From: Rhizobiales bacterium Y(2018)
GTDB lineage: Bacteria; Pseudomonadota; Alphaproteobacteria; Rhizobiales; Aestuariivirgaceae
Length of the DNA stretch: 64,000 nt
Direction: 5' to 3'
Assembly (NCBI GenBank): GCA_005502925.1
Contig: SCPD01000025.1
Location: 1-64,000, forward strand
In this document: one piece after another, positions 53,963 through 62,934 of the stretch
How positions within the stretch are numbered: position 1 is the stretch's first letter
How the letters are laid out: each line of letters opens with the position of its first letter
Position numbers and translations under genes: made by a program
The notes under the pieces: generated by a model
The model's input: the letters and a program-made list of their open reading frames with translations, nothing else
Told to the model about the DNA's origin: nothing
The model's database searches: none

Positions 53963-54337
53963 TTACCGGTCGAGACTATCGATGAAGGTCGACAGCGCGG
54001 CCGCCTGGGTGGCTGTCATCGTGAATTCCGGCATCGCCGGATGGCCGACGACGATCCCCTCCACGAACGCTTCCTCAAGATCGGAGGCTCTATACATGCG
54101 GGCAATGACGCGGAAGGGTGGCGCCGGCGGAAATGGACTGTCACCGGCAGCGGCGATATTGTGGCATCTCGCACAATTGGCCTGGGCTATGACACGGCCG
54201 CGCTCCTCGGTTTCTCCGGCCGATACCGCCCCCGCCAAAGACACAGCCAGCGGCGTCAGCAAAACCGTCAGCCTCAAGATCGAACGGGATATGGAACAGC
54301 TCACCGTGTGGCTCAGCGCGCTATCGTCACGGTGCAA
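53963..54337 (-). CDS. Class I c-type cytochrome
   Basis: 124 aa. Signal peptide (about 1-40, ending VSAGE), heme site ANCARCHNIAAAGDS (CxxCH near residue 56) and Met ligand in GHPAMPEFTMTATQ near the C-terminus. A short mono-heme cytochrome of a type different from the REMPVWGD family. Its start overlaps the end of the USP gene by 25 bp, so both are likely read from the box at 54782. Confidence 0.9.
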   Translation of the reverse strand: MHRDDSALSHTVSCSISRSILRLTVLLTPLAVSLAGAVSAGETEERGRVIAQANCARCHNIAAAGDSPFPPAPPFRVIARMYRASDLEEAFVEGIVVGHPAMPEFTMTATQAAALSTFIDSLDR

Positions 54338-54726
54338 TCCGCGCGCCGTGCAATGTCGGCAGCCACCGATCCGAGCATGAGGCGCGATACCCCGCCCTTG
54401 TCGCCGGTACCGACGACGATATGGTCGACCTTTTTCTCGTCTGCGTATTGAACAATACCTGAATCCGCCTCGCGGCTGGCGATGACAACCTCCTTGACGA
54501 CGGCGACGCCGGCACGGCGAGCCTCTTCAGCCCCCAAATGTACGATGCTCTGGGCTTCCGCATCTTCATGAGAATAAAGGAGTGGCCCGCGAATGCCGCC
54601 AAGTGCGACGTTCACGAGAGCGACAATCAATTCGGCTCCGGCGCGCTTTGCCAGATCGGTCGCGTAAGATACCGCTATCCTGGAATGTTCGGCGCCGTCA
54701 GTGGCCACCAGTATCCGCTTGTCCAT
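54313..54726 (-). CDS. Universal stress protein, single domain
   Basis: 137 aa, one UspA domain. Starts MDKRILVATDGAEHSRIAVS and keeps the ATP-binding signature GTGDKGGVSRLMLGS (G-2x-G-9x-GS), so it should bind ATP, unlike some tandem forms. The only single-domain USP of the island. FixK-type box 55 nt upstream. Confidence 0.93.
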   Translation of the reverse strand: MDKRILVATDGAEHSRIAVSYATDLAKRAGAELIVALVNVALGGIRGPLLYSHEDAEAQSIVHLGAEEARRAGVAVVKEVVIASREADSGIVQYADEKKVDHIVVGTGDKGGVSRLMLGSVAADIARRADCTVTIAR

Positions 54727-54781
54727 GATTATCTCCTCCTCGGGATAACGATGAATCCTATCTGCTGAATCGATCAGGACT

Positions 54782-54795
54782 TTGATTTAGGTCAA
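54782..54795. promoter_or_regulatory. FixK-type box upstream of USP-cytochrome pair
   Basis: TTGATTTAGGTCAA, 55 nt from the minus-strand start at 54726. Confidence 0.8.
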
Positions 54796-54896
54796 TAGAT
54801 GATCAGGCTTCCGGGCCAATTTTGATTGGTCATCTGATCGCCAGCAAAGCCACCGTCGCTCGGAAAATGCTGCGATTTCCTCCACTTCGATCCGAT

Positions 54897-54910
54897 TTGA
54901 CCAGCATCAA
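54897..54910. promoter_or_regulatory. FixK-type box upstream of P-type ATPase
   Basis: TTGACCAGCATCAA, ending 130 nt before the start at 55041. This and the previous box are the only content seen in the 54727-55040 gap. Confidence 0.72.
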
Positions 54911-55040
54911 TGCGAACAAATCCGCTCGAACGCCAATATTGTGCTGTAATACGGCTTCGCCACATTGGCAGTCAGCCAGACATCTGGCGCGGAAGGCTGC
55001 GAGGACTCCTCAGCGCGATCGCGCTAAGGTCCGCGATTGA

Positions 55041-56936
55041 ATGACGGTACAAGTGTCAATGGTGAATTCGAATATGACAACACTGGAAGCCGGCATCTCC
55101 CACAGGACAGTCAGTACGAACACCAATCGCCCTCATGAACTTACCACGGCTATTCTGCTGATCTCCCTGGTTTGTCTTGGTGCTGGCCTTTGGCTCCCTG
55201 GTACTGGCGATATCCCGGCATCCGGTCTCGTTTGGACCATTGGCACTCTTCCCGTACTCCTCACGTTGTCCATCCAGATTGTCCACAGCCTTAGACGGGG
55301 CGATGTCGGCCTTGACATCACCGCCGCTTTATCGATGTCTGCAGCACTATTGCTTGGCGAGAGTCTCGCGGCGAATGTGGTCGCGATCATGTATGCCGGC
55401 GGCCAATTTCTCGAGAGTTTCGCCGATCGACGTGCTGGACGTGAAATGTCCGCGCTACTCGAACGCGTGCCGCACAACACAATGCGCCTTTCAAGCCAGG
55501 GTCTCGAGGAAGTCGGTGTCGAAACACTCGTACCGGGCGATCGAATCGTGGTGCGCAGTGGCGAAGTCGTGCCTGTCGACGGCACTCTTCAGAGCGATGC
55601 TTTGTTGGATTATGCGAGTCTTACCGGCGAGGCCTTGCCGGTGAAAGCTCACAATGGCATGCAGGTACTGAGCGGCGCCGGCAATGTCGGTCGGCCCTTT
55701 ACGATGATCGCGTCACACACGGCCCAGGAAAGTACTTATGCCGGCGTCGTACGTCTTGTCGAGCGAGCCAAACTCTCGAAGGCTCCGATTACCCGTATGT
55801 CCGATCGCTATGCTCTGGCCTTTCTAATCGGTACAGTCGCCTTGGCTGGCGCTTCCTGGGCTTTGACCAATGATCCGGTTCGCGGCTTGAGTGTCCTCGT
55901 CGTCGCCACACCTTGCCCGTTGATCCTCGCCGTTCCCGTCGCGATTGTCGCGGGCCTCTCGCGAGCCGCAAGAGTTGGCGTGCTGGTAAAAGGCGGAGCA
56001 ATTCTGGAACTGATGGCGGGCATTCGTACTATTGTATTTGACAAGACCGGGACGCTGACCGGCGGTACGCCCAGGCTTGTCGTCGCCAAGGTAACAGGCT
56101 CACTTTCGGAGGATGAAGCTCTGCGACTGGCGGCATCACTCGATCAAGACTCAACCCATCCTATCGCAAAGGCGCTGGTGGCTGAGGCAAAATCCCGACA
56201 ATTGGCCCTCACCCCTCCCAACGATGTCATTGAAACGCCTGGCGAGGGCATTACGGGTAGAGTCGAAGGCCGAACGGTAGCTGTGGGCGGACTCGGCTAT
56301 ATCAGGAAGCACGCTCGCAGCGATACGCCGATGACGTCGACCGGAGCCGAGATGGTGCTCTCCGCCCTGGCTGTCAACGGAGAGGCGGTTGCCGTCTTCG
56401 GCCTCGCTGACATGCCGCGAGACGGCCTTTCATCGCTGCTCGACTCGCTCCGCCGGATAGGTATCGAGCGCATCATTCTAGCCAGCGGCGACCGCCAGGC
56501 TGTGGCGGACGCAATAGCCCGGGATCTGGCGATTGACGTGATCATGGGCGATCTCGATCCTGACGCTAAAGTGGCCATCGTCCAGGCAGAAGCAAAGCAA
56601 GGTGCTGTGATGATGGTGGGAGATGGCATAAATGACGCCCCGGCTTTGGCAGCGGCGAATGTGGGCGTTGCCATGGGAGCAAAGGGCGCTGCAGCCTCTT
56701 CTGAAACCGCGGACGTCATCATCCTCAGAGACAGTCTCGACGCCATCGTACCGGCGCTCTTAATTGCGCGGCGTAGCCGCAGAATTGCGCTTCAGAGCAT
56801 TGCAGTCGGGTTGACGCTATCCGGAGGTGGCATGGTCGCCGCCGCCTTCGGCTATCTCTCTCCCGTGAATGGCGCAATAGTCCAGGAAGCTATCGACATT
56901 CTGGTTATCCTGAACGCTCTTCGAGTACTGATTTGA
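55041..56936 (+). CDS. Heavy-metal translocating P-type ATPase
   Basis: 631 aa, P1B-like. No N-terminal metal-binding (HMA) domain. Membrane motif ATPCPLILAVPVAIVAG has TPCPL where copper pumps have CPC, so the metal cannot be guessed with confidence. Actuator LTGEALPVK, phosphorylation site FDKTGTLTGG (Asp about 334), nucleotide/hinge VGDGINDAPALAAANVG. Probably exports a divalent metal ion. FixK-type box upstream suggests induction at low oxygen. The start could also be an ATG a few codons downstream. Confidence 0.9.
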   Translation: MTVQVSMVNSNMTTLEAGISHRTVSTNTNRPHELTTAILLISLVCLGAGLWLPGTGDIPASGLVWTIGTLPVLLTLSIQIVHSLRRGDVGLDITAALSMSAALLLGESLAANVVAIMYAGGQFLESFADRRAGREMSALLERVPHNTMRLSSQGLEEVGVETLVPGDRIVVRSGEVVPVDGTLQSDALLDYASLTGEALPVKAHNGMQVLSGAGNVGRPFTMIASHTAQESTYAGVVRLVERAKLSKAPITRMSDRYALAFLIGTVALAGASWALTNDPVRGLSVLVVATPCPLILAVPVAIVAGLSRAARVGVLVKGGAILELMAGIRTIVFDKTGTLTGGTPRLVVAKVTGSLSEDEALRLAASLDQDSTHPIAKALVAEAKSRQLALTPPNDVIETPGEGITGRVEGRTVAVGGLGYIRKHARSDTPMTSTGAEMVLSALAVNGEAVAVFGLADMPRDGLSSLLDSLRRIGIERIILASGDRQAVADAIARDLAIDVIMGDLDPDAKVAIVQAEAKQGAVMMVGDGINDAPALAAANVGVAMGAKGAAASSETADVIILRDSLDAIVPALLIARRSRRIALQSIAVGLTLSGGGMVAAAFGYLSPVNGAIVQEAIDILVILNALRVLI

Positions 56937-57129
56937 TCCAGGACTTTCGAGACCAGCGGCGACGCGGCGGCCGACCTCCGTGAGGATCGTCCTCTTCTAG
57001 GAAAGCCTACGACCCAGGTGTGATACTCGACCGGATTAAGCGCAGAAGGCCTTCGAGAAGCAAAGAAAGCCCCTGAGCTGCGCCCGAGGCTCTCCAAGAT
57101 TGCGGACCTCGCTTCCGGATTTGATTCGA

Positions 57130-57480
57130 ACTATGCACTCTTCCAAGCTCGCATAGGTCCCACACAAAGGCCCCGATCAATGCATTTTGCGTATCCCCGC
57201 GCGTTTCGCCATGCTGCGGATCGGGCTCCTCTGCTGCGATCAATACGTCTCCGGTTTGCTTAAGGAGCGGAAAGGCATCGAAGATCGCACGGCTCGCTTC
57301 TCTTGAAGCATTCCAGCCGATCGTTGTCTACTCAATCGGGAATGCGGACCGACGTATCAAGCCATGAGCAGCGTTGGCTCTCCCTAAACGAAACGTATCC
57401 TATCGGAAAAATCCGACCCAGTGCTGTCGGACGACGAATAACCGAAAACGAATTCTGCTTGCGGTTACTTAGTAACAACG
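57130..57480 (-). pseudogene. Decayed universal stress protein gene
   Basis: On the minus strand pieces in different frames match the middle of the 20228 USP: a GYSSSDSTG-like segment near 57440, a SREA-like segment near 57300, then IAAEEPDPQHGETRGDTQNA (57180-57243), compared with IAAEESDTALGETRMDARKN in the intact gene. Stops and frame changes break it. A degraded extra USP copy. The rest of 56937-57655 shows no gene. Confidence 0.65.
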
Positions 57481-57655
57481 TCGAGCTGTTTCGAAGCGAA
57501 TGGAAATGACTATTCAACGAATCAGCCCCACGCTATTGGGCAGCCACGTCTTATGTTTACGAAGCAGTAGCCTGCAGCCGAATGAATATTGGCGCACCAG
57601 GGCTTAAGAGGCCCAACGCTTTTAGCTTCAAATTGCAAATCGTGAGGCGCGCTTA

Positions 57656-58132
57656 GTGTTGGATCAAGTCGCCGACTACGTAGTCAACACCCTCCCGTTT
57701 GCTTCTGCCCACTGCCACAGGTGCAAAAAGCTGTCGCAAGGCCTCATCGGCATTGGCGACGGAGACCGGACTTGCTTTTCCATGGGCTGCATCATCACGC
57801 CGGTACGAGCGCAGTCCCAAAAAATCGTCGACCCGGAAGAGCCCCCCTGGGTCCAGCCGCTTGAAAGCAAGGACGGCGGATCGCTGGGTGTGGTGTCTTG
57901 CTACGGCTGCGGCGCCAATAAATCATGGGACCAGACCCTGACGATAGTCTATCGTCGCGGCGAATTCCTGGTCGCCGGCTATGCCAGGGACTGGGACTGG
58001 AACAGCCATCTCGTGGACGGGAGTGTCGAGACGATCATGGGCAGTTGCGACATCGACTTCCTCGCGGGAAAAGGCGTCGTGTCGGACGGGCCGGATGAGG
58101 GCAAGCCGATCGGCGGGAAATTCACGCCGTGA
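57656..58132 (+). CDS. Hypothetical protein, possibly N-terminally truncated
   Basis: 158 aa from a GTG at 57656 (TTG follows directly); no clear ribosome site and the frame opens to a stop at 57623. No family recognised. Contains Cys pairs CHRCKKL and CYGCGAN, suggesting metal binding or disulfides, and a beta-rich second half (TLTIVYRRGEFLVAGYARDW). It lacks a signal peptide although the composition looks exported, so the 5' end may be lost. Last gene inside the right att repeat. Confidence 0.5.
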   Translation: MLDQVADYVVNTLPFASAHCHRCKKLSQGLIGIGDGDRTCFSMGCIITPVRAQSQKIVDPEEPPWVQPLESKDGGSLGVVSCYGCGANKSWDQTLTIVYRRGEFLVAGYARDWDWNSHLVDGSVETIMGSCDIDFLAGKGVVSDGPDEGKPIGGKFTP

Positions 58133-58252
58133 AGCTCACGGACTTGTCGGATGACTTGCGCCCCCAGCCTGCGATTTTTGAGGCGCCGCCCCTATCCAAC
58201 CTCCTCGCCTGCGGTCAGCACTCATGGCGGTGGCTTCGAGGTCCCCTCGAGT

Positions 58253-58298
58253 ACTGAAAATCCGCGTGTCGGTTGTTCAATTCCGCCCCTGGGCACCA
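58253..58298 (+). repeat. Right att site: 3' part of tRNA-Phe(GAA)
   Basis: Same 46 bases as 7047-7092 with one change (GGTTGTTC for GGTGGTTC), same orientation, ending GGGCACCA. The 5' half of the tRNA is absent here too. Marks the right boundary of the island. Confidence 0.9.
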
Positions 58299-58498
58299 TT
58301 TTCATCCATTAATTCAAGTGATTAGACGCCCCTAATCTTGGCGCGGGTTTGCAGCGTCGCTCCTAGGTAGCAGCTAGGTAGCAGCAAAAAAATGTAGTCA
58401 TGTGTATTTTGGGCAACACTCCCACTCGCTCCCAGGATTTGCTCTGCAGCTGCATGTCAACCCATTCGTCCAAATCGCTGATCAATAAAGCCGCTGAA

Positions 58499-59224
58499 TT
58501 AGCTCGCCATTGCATTTACGGGCGAAACCCTGGGCCCGTCGCCTCCGATGGCCTCGAACCGATAATACTTAGCGCCGTCGCCAAGCCGCCTGAATTTCTG
58601 AAGCGCCAGTTTGAAAAGTTTCTCGTCACAGGTAGAGATAATGAACTGCTTGTTTCCGGCCTCGGTTTGAAAGAGGCCGGCTATCAAATCAAGCAAAGCA
58701 TACATGTTCAAGTCATCAAAATGAGCAAAGGGGTCATCCAAAAAGACTGGAGAAAAGGCCGACCAGTTCTGCGAGCTGCAGGCCGTCAAGAAAAGCCCGA
58801 GCAACAAAGTCTGTTGTTGTGATTGACTGAAGTAATCAACTGGGCTCAGAGCCTCGCCGGCGCGGTTCACGCTTACCAAAATCGAGTCGCGATCATTCCT
58901 TATCTCAATGTCGTCAAAACCATAAACTGGTCTGAGCCGTCGCTGAATGGTTGAAGTGCGCGGTCCGTACTGGTTGGCAAAGTTTTCGACAGCCTTGGAC
59001 TGTTCGGCTTGGATATGCCTGCTGACGGTCAGGAAGAAGGCCCGCCAAGGCTTTTGCTTTTCGACTTCATCGCGCAGCTGGGCCTTTTGATTCTGCTTGT
59101 CGTCAATTGATCGCTGGATAAGGGCCTGGGCGGTAGCAGTGGTCTCAGCATCGAGGGCAAGCTCGATTTTGATCAAACTTTCGGATACCCCCCTGAGTCG
59201 GCTAAATCGCCCGCGACTTCCCAC
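58499..59224 (-). pseudogene. C-terminal piece of SMC/RecN-like ATPase
   Basis: The 241-codon frame shows only the C-terminal part of a large coiled-coil ATPase: helical stretch (IDDKQNQKAQLRDEVEKQKP), ABC-type signature region YFSQSQQQTLLLGLFLTA, Walker B FSPVFLDDPFAHFDDLN and switch-like QFIISTCDEKLFKLALQKF. The N-terminal Walker A half is missing. Its apparent start overlaps the small HTH gene, suggesting a deletion joined them. Such ATPases occur in defense and mobile-element gene sets. Likely debris of another integrated element. Confidence 0.65.
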
Positions 59225-59387
59225 CTACCGTCGGCCACGGTTTAATGCAGCCTTTCGGATTTTGCCAAACGCTGTTGCGAGCAGTGGAGCGGGACAGACC
59301 ATACCGATTGGAAAGATCGTCCACGTCCCAGCACTCGCTGAACCTCAGGCTTGCCCCAGTATCATTGACGGCAAGTTGCTTTTGCAT
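59202..59387 (-). CDS. Small helix-turn-helix protein
   Basis: 61 aa with GGAGGT and AGGAG right before the ATG, the best ribosome site in this stretch. Contains CWDVDDLSNRYGLSRSTARN, an HTH like those of AlpA/excisionase-type or MerR-like small regulators, and SVWQNPKGCIKPW at the wing. Possibly an excisionase or activator of a lost element. Overlaps the ATPase remnant at its 3' end. Confidence 0.55.
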   Translation of the reverse strand: MQKQLAVNDTGASLRFSECWDVDDLSNRYGLSRSTARNSVWQNPKGCIKPWPTVGGKSRAI

Positions 59388-59881
59388 CTCCTACCTCCAA
59401 TGTGCTGTTGAGCGCCGGCACCTGGCTGGCTGGATTCATGTAGTTTTGTGAATGAAATCTGCAAGCCCTTCGCATTATCAATGAACGTTTCGCGGTGGCT
59501 TGGGAATCAGATTCCAGTGAGGGCTGTTTCGGAGAAGGTGACAGCTGGATCGCGCGGCGGCTGGTGGAATGTCTATTACGCTGTCCGCGGATTTTGGTCC
59601 GGTTCACGTCGTAATTGCCGACCTCGGCGCTGGCCTGTGGTTCTAAATAACTCCGGTCGACGCACCACTCCTTGCAGCCGTTCGGAGGGCGTCGGACGGG
59701 TCGTGCCGGGGGCTTTCTCACAGATATGGCGATCAAGCACGCCGATCATTTCGGCCGAGAGCAGAGCCGTAACGAAGTCGTCTCTCGCGGGTGGATATAT
59801 CGGTCCCATCATGAGGCCTAATATTAGGATTCAGCCCCTCACGGGGGTTAACTACTAACACCTTGATTTATATGGAGAATT
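59388..59881. other. Gene-poor debris between element and tRNA-Gly
   Basis: Several short open frames on both strands (for example minus 59576-59812, starting MMGPIYPPARDDFVTALL) without clear ribosome sites or domains. I cannot support a gene here. Confidence 0.4.
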
Positions 59882-59956
59882 TGGAGCGGGCGAAGGGATT
59901 CGAACCCTCGACCCCAACCTTGGCAAGGTTGTGCTCTACCCCTGAGCTACGCCCGC
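59882..59956 (-). tRNA. tRNA-Gly(GCC)
   Basis: Reverse complement gives GCGGGCG acceptor start, D arm GCTCAGGGGTAGAGC, anticodon loop TTGCCAA (GCC), T arm GGGTTCGAATCCC and acceptor end CGCCCGC plus T and an encoded CCA. Full cloverleaf, 75 nt with CCA. Intact, no repeat next to it, so it was not the integration target. Confidence 0.97.
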
Positions 59957-60069
59957 ATTAGGTAAGGCGCCAGGGTTTGTTCCCGGCGCGGGCGTCTTAT
60001 TGCCTATGACTCGCGCAAATGCAATAGGAACCTCGCAACCATCGTAAAAGCTTCACAAAGAAGGTGAAA

Positions 60070-60567
60070 ATGCCTGCCAGCCGCGCCGATCTGATGGCCC
60101 GATTCTCGTCGCTGGGCATCCAGACTGAGACCCGCGAACACGCGCCCGCCTTCACCGTCGACGAGGCCCGCAACCTGCGCGGGGTGATTCCCGGGGGCCA
60201 CTGCAAGAATTTGTTCCTGAAGGACGAAAAGGGCGCCGTCTGGCTGATCGTCTGCCTGGAGGACGCCCGCATCGACCTCAAGGCCGCCCCGGCCAAGATC
60301 GGCTCGAAACGGCTGACCTTCGGCAAGCCCGAGCTTTTGATGGAGCTTCTGGGCGTCGAGCCGGGCTCGGTCACCCCCTTCGGCCTCATCAACGACACGG
60401 CAAACCGCATCACCGTCATCCTCGAGGAGCGTATGATGCGGGAAAACCTGCTCAATTATCACCCGCTCAGCAATGACGCGACGACCACGATCAAGGTAGA
60501 AGACTTCCTGGCCTTCATCCGCTCCTGCGGGCATGAGCCCCGCATCGTGGCCCTGGCAGCCCCGTAA
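60070..60567 (+). CDS. YbaK/ProX-family aminoacyl-tRNA deacylase
   Basis: 165 aa from the ATG at 60070 (AGAAGGTG upstream). YbaK fold with TREHAPAFTVDEARNLRG, GGHCKNLFLKDEKG, FGKPELLMELLGVEPGSVTP and FGLINDTANRITVIL. ProX-type proteins clear alanine wrongly attached to tRNA-Pro. Single-domain length is normal. Core gene after tRNA-Gly. Confidence 0.9.
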   Translation: MPASRADLMARFSSLGIQTETREHAPAFTVDEARNLRGVIPGGHCKNLFLKDEKGAVWLIVCLEDARIDLKAAPAKIGSKRLTFGKPELLMELLGVEPGSVTPFGLINDTANRITVILEERMMRENLLNYHPLSNDATTTIKVEDFLAFIRSCGHEPRIVALAAP

Positions 60568-60650
60568 GGCATGAGAGGCCGGCCGGGTTGCAATCACCCG
60601 GCTGATCCGCCATCTAAGGGGCAGAAATCCCGCACCGAAAGGCCGTTTTC

Positions 60651-61580
60651 ATGGAAATCTCCCCGACCGCTCCCGGCACGAGCAATGGCGCCGGCGCCCC
60701 GCCCCCGGGTGCGCTGATCAAGGATTCCGATACCCGCACCTTCATGGCGGACGTGGTCGAAACCTCGCGCAAGGTGCCGGTGATCGTCGATTTCTGGGCC
60801 CCCTGGTGCGGCCCCTGCAAGCAGCTCGGCCCCATGCTCGAGAAGCTGGTGAAGCAGGCCAATGGCAAGGTCCGCATGGTCAAGGTCAATGTCGACGAGA
60901 ACCAGCAGCTCGCTGCCCAGATGCGGGTGCAGTCGATCCCCGCCGTCTTCGCCTTCGTCGACGGCCAGCCGGTCGACGGCTTCATGGGCGCGCTGCCCGA
61001 AAGCCAGATCAAGCAGTTCATCGACCGGCTCGGCAGCCAGGGCGGCATGGCCGAGGAGATCGAAGCCGCGGTGACGGCCGGCCGCGAGGCTTTGGCCCAG
61101 AACAATCTCGCCGAGGCGGCGCAGATCTTCGCCCAGATCCTGGGCGTCGACCGCGAGCATGCCGGCGCCATTGCCGGCCTCGCCAAGTGCCAGATCGCCT
61201 CGGGCGATCTCGAGCAGGCCAAGGCCACGCTGGCGCTCGTGCCGCCGGCCAAGGCGAACGATGCCGAAGTGATCAGCGCCAAGGCGGCGCTCGAGCTCGC
61301 CGCCACCCCCGTCGATCACAGCGAGATCGCCAATCTCACCCGCGCCATCGAAGCCGATGCCGACGATCACCAGTCGCGCCTCGACCTCGCGGTGGCTCTC
61401 AACGCCGCCGGCAAGAAGCAGGAAGCGCTCGACCACCTGCTCCATATCGTGCGGCGCAAACGCGACTGGAACGAAGAGGCGGCGCGCAAGCAGCTCGTCA
61501 AGTTCTTCGAGGCCTGGGGCCCCAAGGACGAGTTCACGCTGCTGGGCCGCCGCAAATTGTCCTCTATTCTGTTCTCTTGA
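60651..61580 (+). CDS. Thioredoxin-TPR protein (YbbN/CnoX-like)
   Basis: 309 aa. N-terminal thioredoxin domain with WAPWCGPCKQLGPM (CxxC kept) and a cis-Pro region VQSIPAVFAFVDGQ, then helical TPR-like repeats from about 135 (AREALAQNNLAEAAQIFAQI and similar). CnoX/YbbN protects chaperonin clients from oxidation. Six bases before the next gene, so one operon with the LON-domain gene. Confidence 0.93.
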   Translation: MEISPTAPGTSNGAGAPPPGALIKDSDTRTFMADVVETSRKVPVIVDFWAPWCGPCKQLGPMLEKLVKQANGKVRMVKVNVDENQQLAAQMRVQSIPAVFAFVDGQPVDGFMGALPESQIKQFIDRLGSQGGMAEEIEAAVTAGREALAQNNLAEAAQIFAQILGVDREHAGAIAGLAKCQIASGDLEQAKATLALVPPAKANDAEVISAKAALELAATPVDHSEIANLTRAIEADADDHQSRLDLAVALNAAGKKQEALDHLLHIVRRKRDWNEEAARKQLVKFFEAWGPKDEFTLLGRRKLSSILFS

Positions 61581-61586
61581 TGGGCC

Positions 61587-62258
61587 ATGGGTTTTCTCGA
61601 CCAGTATCATTCGCCTGACGACCTGCCGCGCGTCCTGAAAGTGTTCCCGCTGCCGGGCGCGCTTTTGCTGCCGCATGCCGAATTGCCGCTCAACATCTTC
61701 GAGCCGCGTTATCTCGCGATGATATCGGATGCGCTCGCCGGCGACCGTCTCATCGGCATGATCCAGCCCGATGACGACGAGGCCGATCTGACCGGCAGCC
61801 CGGCGCTGAAGCAGGTTGGCTGCGCCGGCCGCATCACCTCCTTCGCCGAGACGCTCGACGGGCGGCTCCTCATCACGCTCTCGGGCGTCTGCCGCTTCGC
61901 CATCGCCAAGGAAGTCGCCGGCGACAAGCCCTATCGCCAGGTCGAGGCGGATTTCTCGAGCTTCGCCGAAGATCTGGCCGCGCCCGAGGATGAGGACGAT
62001 GTCGATCGCGCCTCCCTCCTCAAGGTGTTCCGCGACTATCTCCAGGCCAATGACATGAGCGCCGACTGGGACCAGGTGCGCTCCGCCTCCACCGAGGCAC
62101 TGGTCAATACACTCGCCGTGCTGGCGCCTTACGCGCCGCGCGACAAGCAGGCTCTGCTCGAGGCCAAGGATCTCAAATCCCGCGCCGATGTGCTGATCGC
62201 GCTGACCGAGATGGCGCTGGCGCGCCAGGGCTCGGGCACCAGCTCCGGCCTTCAGTGA
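61587..62258 (+). CDS. LON substrate-binding domain protein
   Basis: 223 aa. Contains only the N-terminal domain of Lon proteases: [59 protein letters not shown] and LSGVCRF. No ATPase or Ser-Lys protease part. Common stand-alone form in Rhizobiales, function unknown. Operon with yybN-like gene and Trm112. Confidence 0.93.
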   Translation: MGFLDQYHSPDDLPRVLKVFPLPGALLLPHAELPLNIFEPRYLAMISDALAGDRLIGMIQPDDDEADLTGSPALKQVGCAGRITSFAETLDGRLLITLSGVCRFAIAKEVAGDKPYRQVEADFSSFAEDLAAPEDEDDVDRASLLKVFRDYLQANDMSADWDQVRSASTEALVNTLAVLAPYAPRDKQALLEAKDLKSRADVLIALTEMALARQGSGTSSGLQ

Positions 62259-62266
62259 GCGAGACC

Positions 62267-62452
62267 ATGAGCCGGCAAACCGATCCCAAGCTCCTCGAAA
62301 TCCTGGTCTGCCCGCTGACCAAGACCCGGCTCGAATATGACCGCGAGAAGCAGGAGCTGATTTCGCGCGCCGCCCGCGTCGCCTATCCGATCCGTGACGG
62401 TATCCCGATCATGCTGGCGGACGAGGCGCGCGAGCTCGGCGAAAATGAGTAG
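62267..62452 (+). CDS. Trm112 family protein
   Basis: 61 aa. [20 protein letters not shown] and [20 protein letters not shown], the UPF0434/Trm112 fold. The zinc Cys set is reduced to one in this form, as in many bacterial members. Nine bases after the LON-domain gene stop. Trm112 proteins activate methyltransferases in eukaryotes; the bacterial role is unclear. Confidence 0.88.
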   Translation: MSRQTDPKLLEILVCPLTKTRLEYDREKQELISRAARVAYPIRDGIPIMLADEARELGENE

Positions 62453-62798
62453 CGAGCCGCCGGAAGAGATCCGCCTCAAGGATCACGGCCGCATCCTCGA
62501 GCTCGAATATGGACCTGGCGAAATCTACACGCTGTCGGCCGAATATCTGCGCGTCGAAAGCCCGAGCGCCGAGGTGAAGGGCCACGGCCCCGGCCAGGAA
62601 GTCACCGTCCCCGGCAAGAAAAATGTGCGTATCTTGCGGCTGGCCCCGGTCGGCCACTACGCCTTGCGCATCGTTTTCGACGACCGCCACGATACCGGGC
62701 TCTATACCTGGGGCTATCTGCGCGAGCTGGGTCGCGATGAGAAAACCCGCTGGCCGGCCTATCTCGAGAAGCTCGCGAACGAGAAGCTGACGCGCTGA
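62445..62798 (+). CDS. DUF971 protein
   Basis: 117 aa from the ATG at 62445, which overlaps the Trm112 stop. DUF971 / gamma-butyrobetaine hydroxylase N-terminal-like fold: [39 protein letters not shown] and [20 protein letters not shown]. Linked to Fe-S or Fe-containing enzyme maturation in some bacteria; role here not shown. Last gene of the operon. Confidence 0.9.
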   Translation: MSSEPPEEIRLKDHGRILELEYGPGEIYTLSAEYLRVESPSAEVKGHGPGQEVTVPGKKNVRILRLAPVGHYALRIVFDDRHDTGLYTWGYLRELGRDEKTRWPAYLEKLANEKLTR

Positions 62799-62934
62799 CC
62801 TTGCTCAGCTTCTGTCGACAAACCTCACGCTGAGAGCTTGTGAAGGAATGAGCTCGGCGAGTGATTGTATAGATGGCGGCATATTGCGAGCGATGCGGGG
62901 CATGGTGAGCAATCCCGCTGGTTTAGGGAAGTGG

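Noticed and set aside
59882-59956. tRNA-Gly as island attachment site
   Set aside because: The repeats match tRNA-Phe, not tRNA-Gly, and no copy of the tRNA-Gly end was seen elsewhere in the window.
60594-61676. 360-codon open frame on the minus strand
   Set aside because: Antisense to the thioredoxin-TPR gene; composition is that of a shadow frame.
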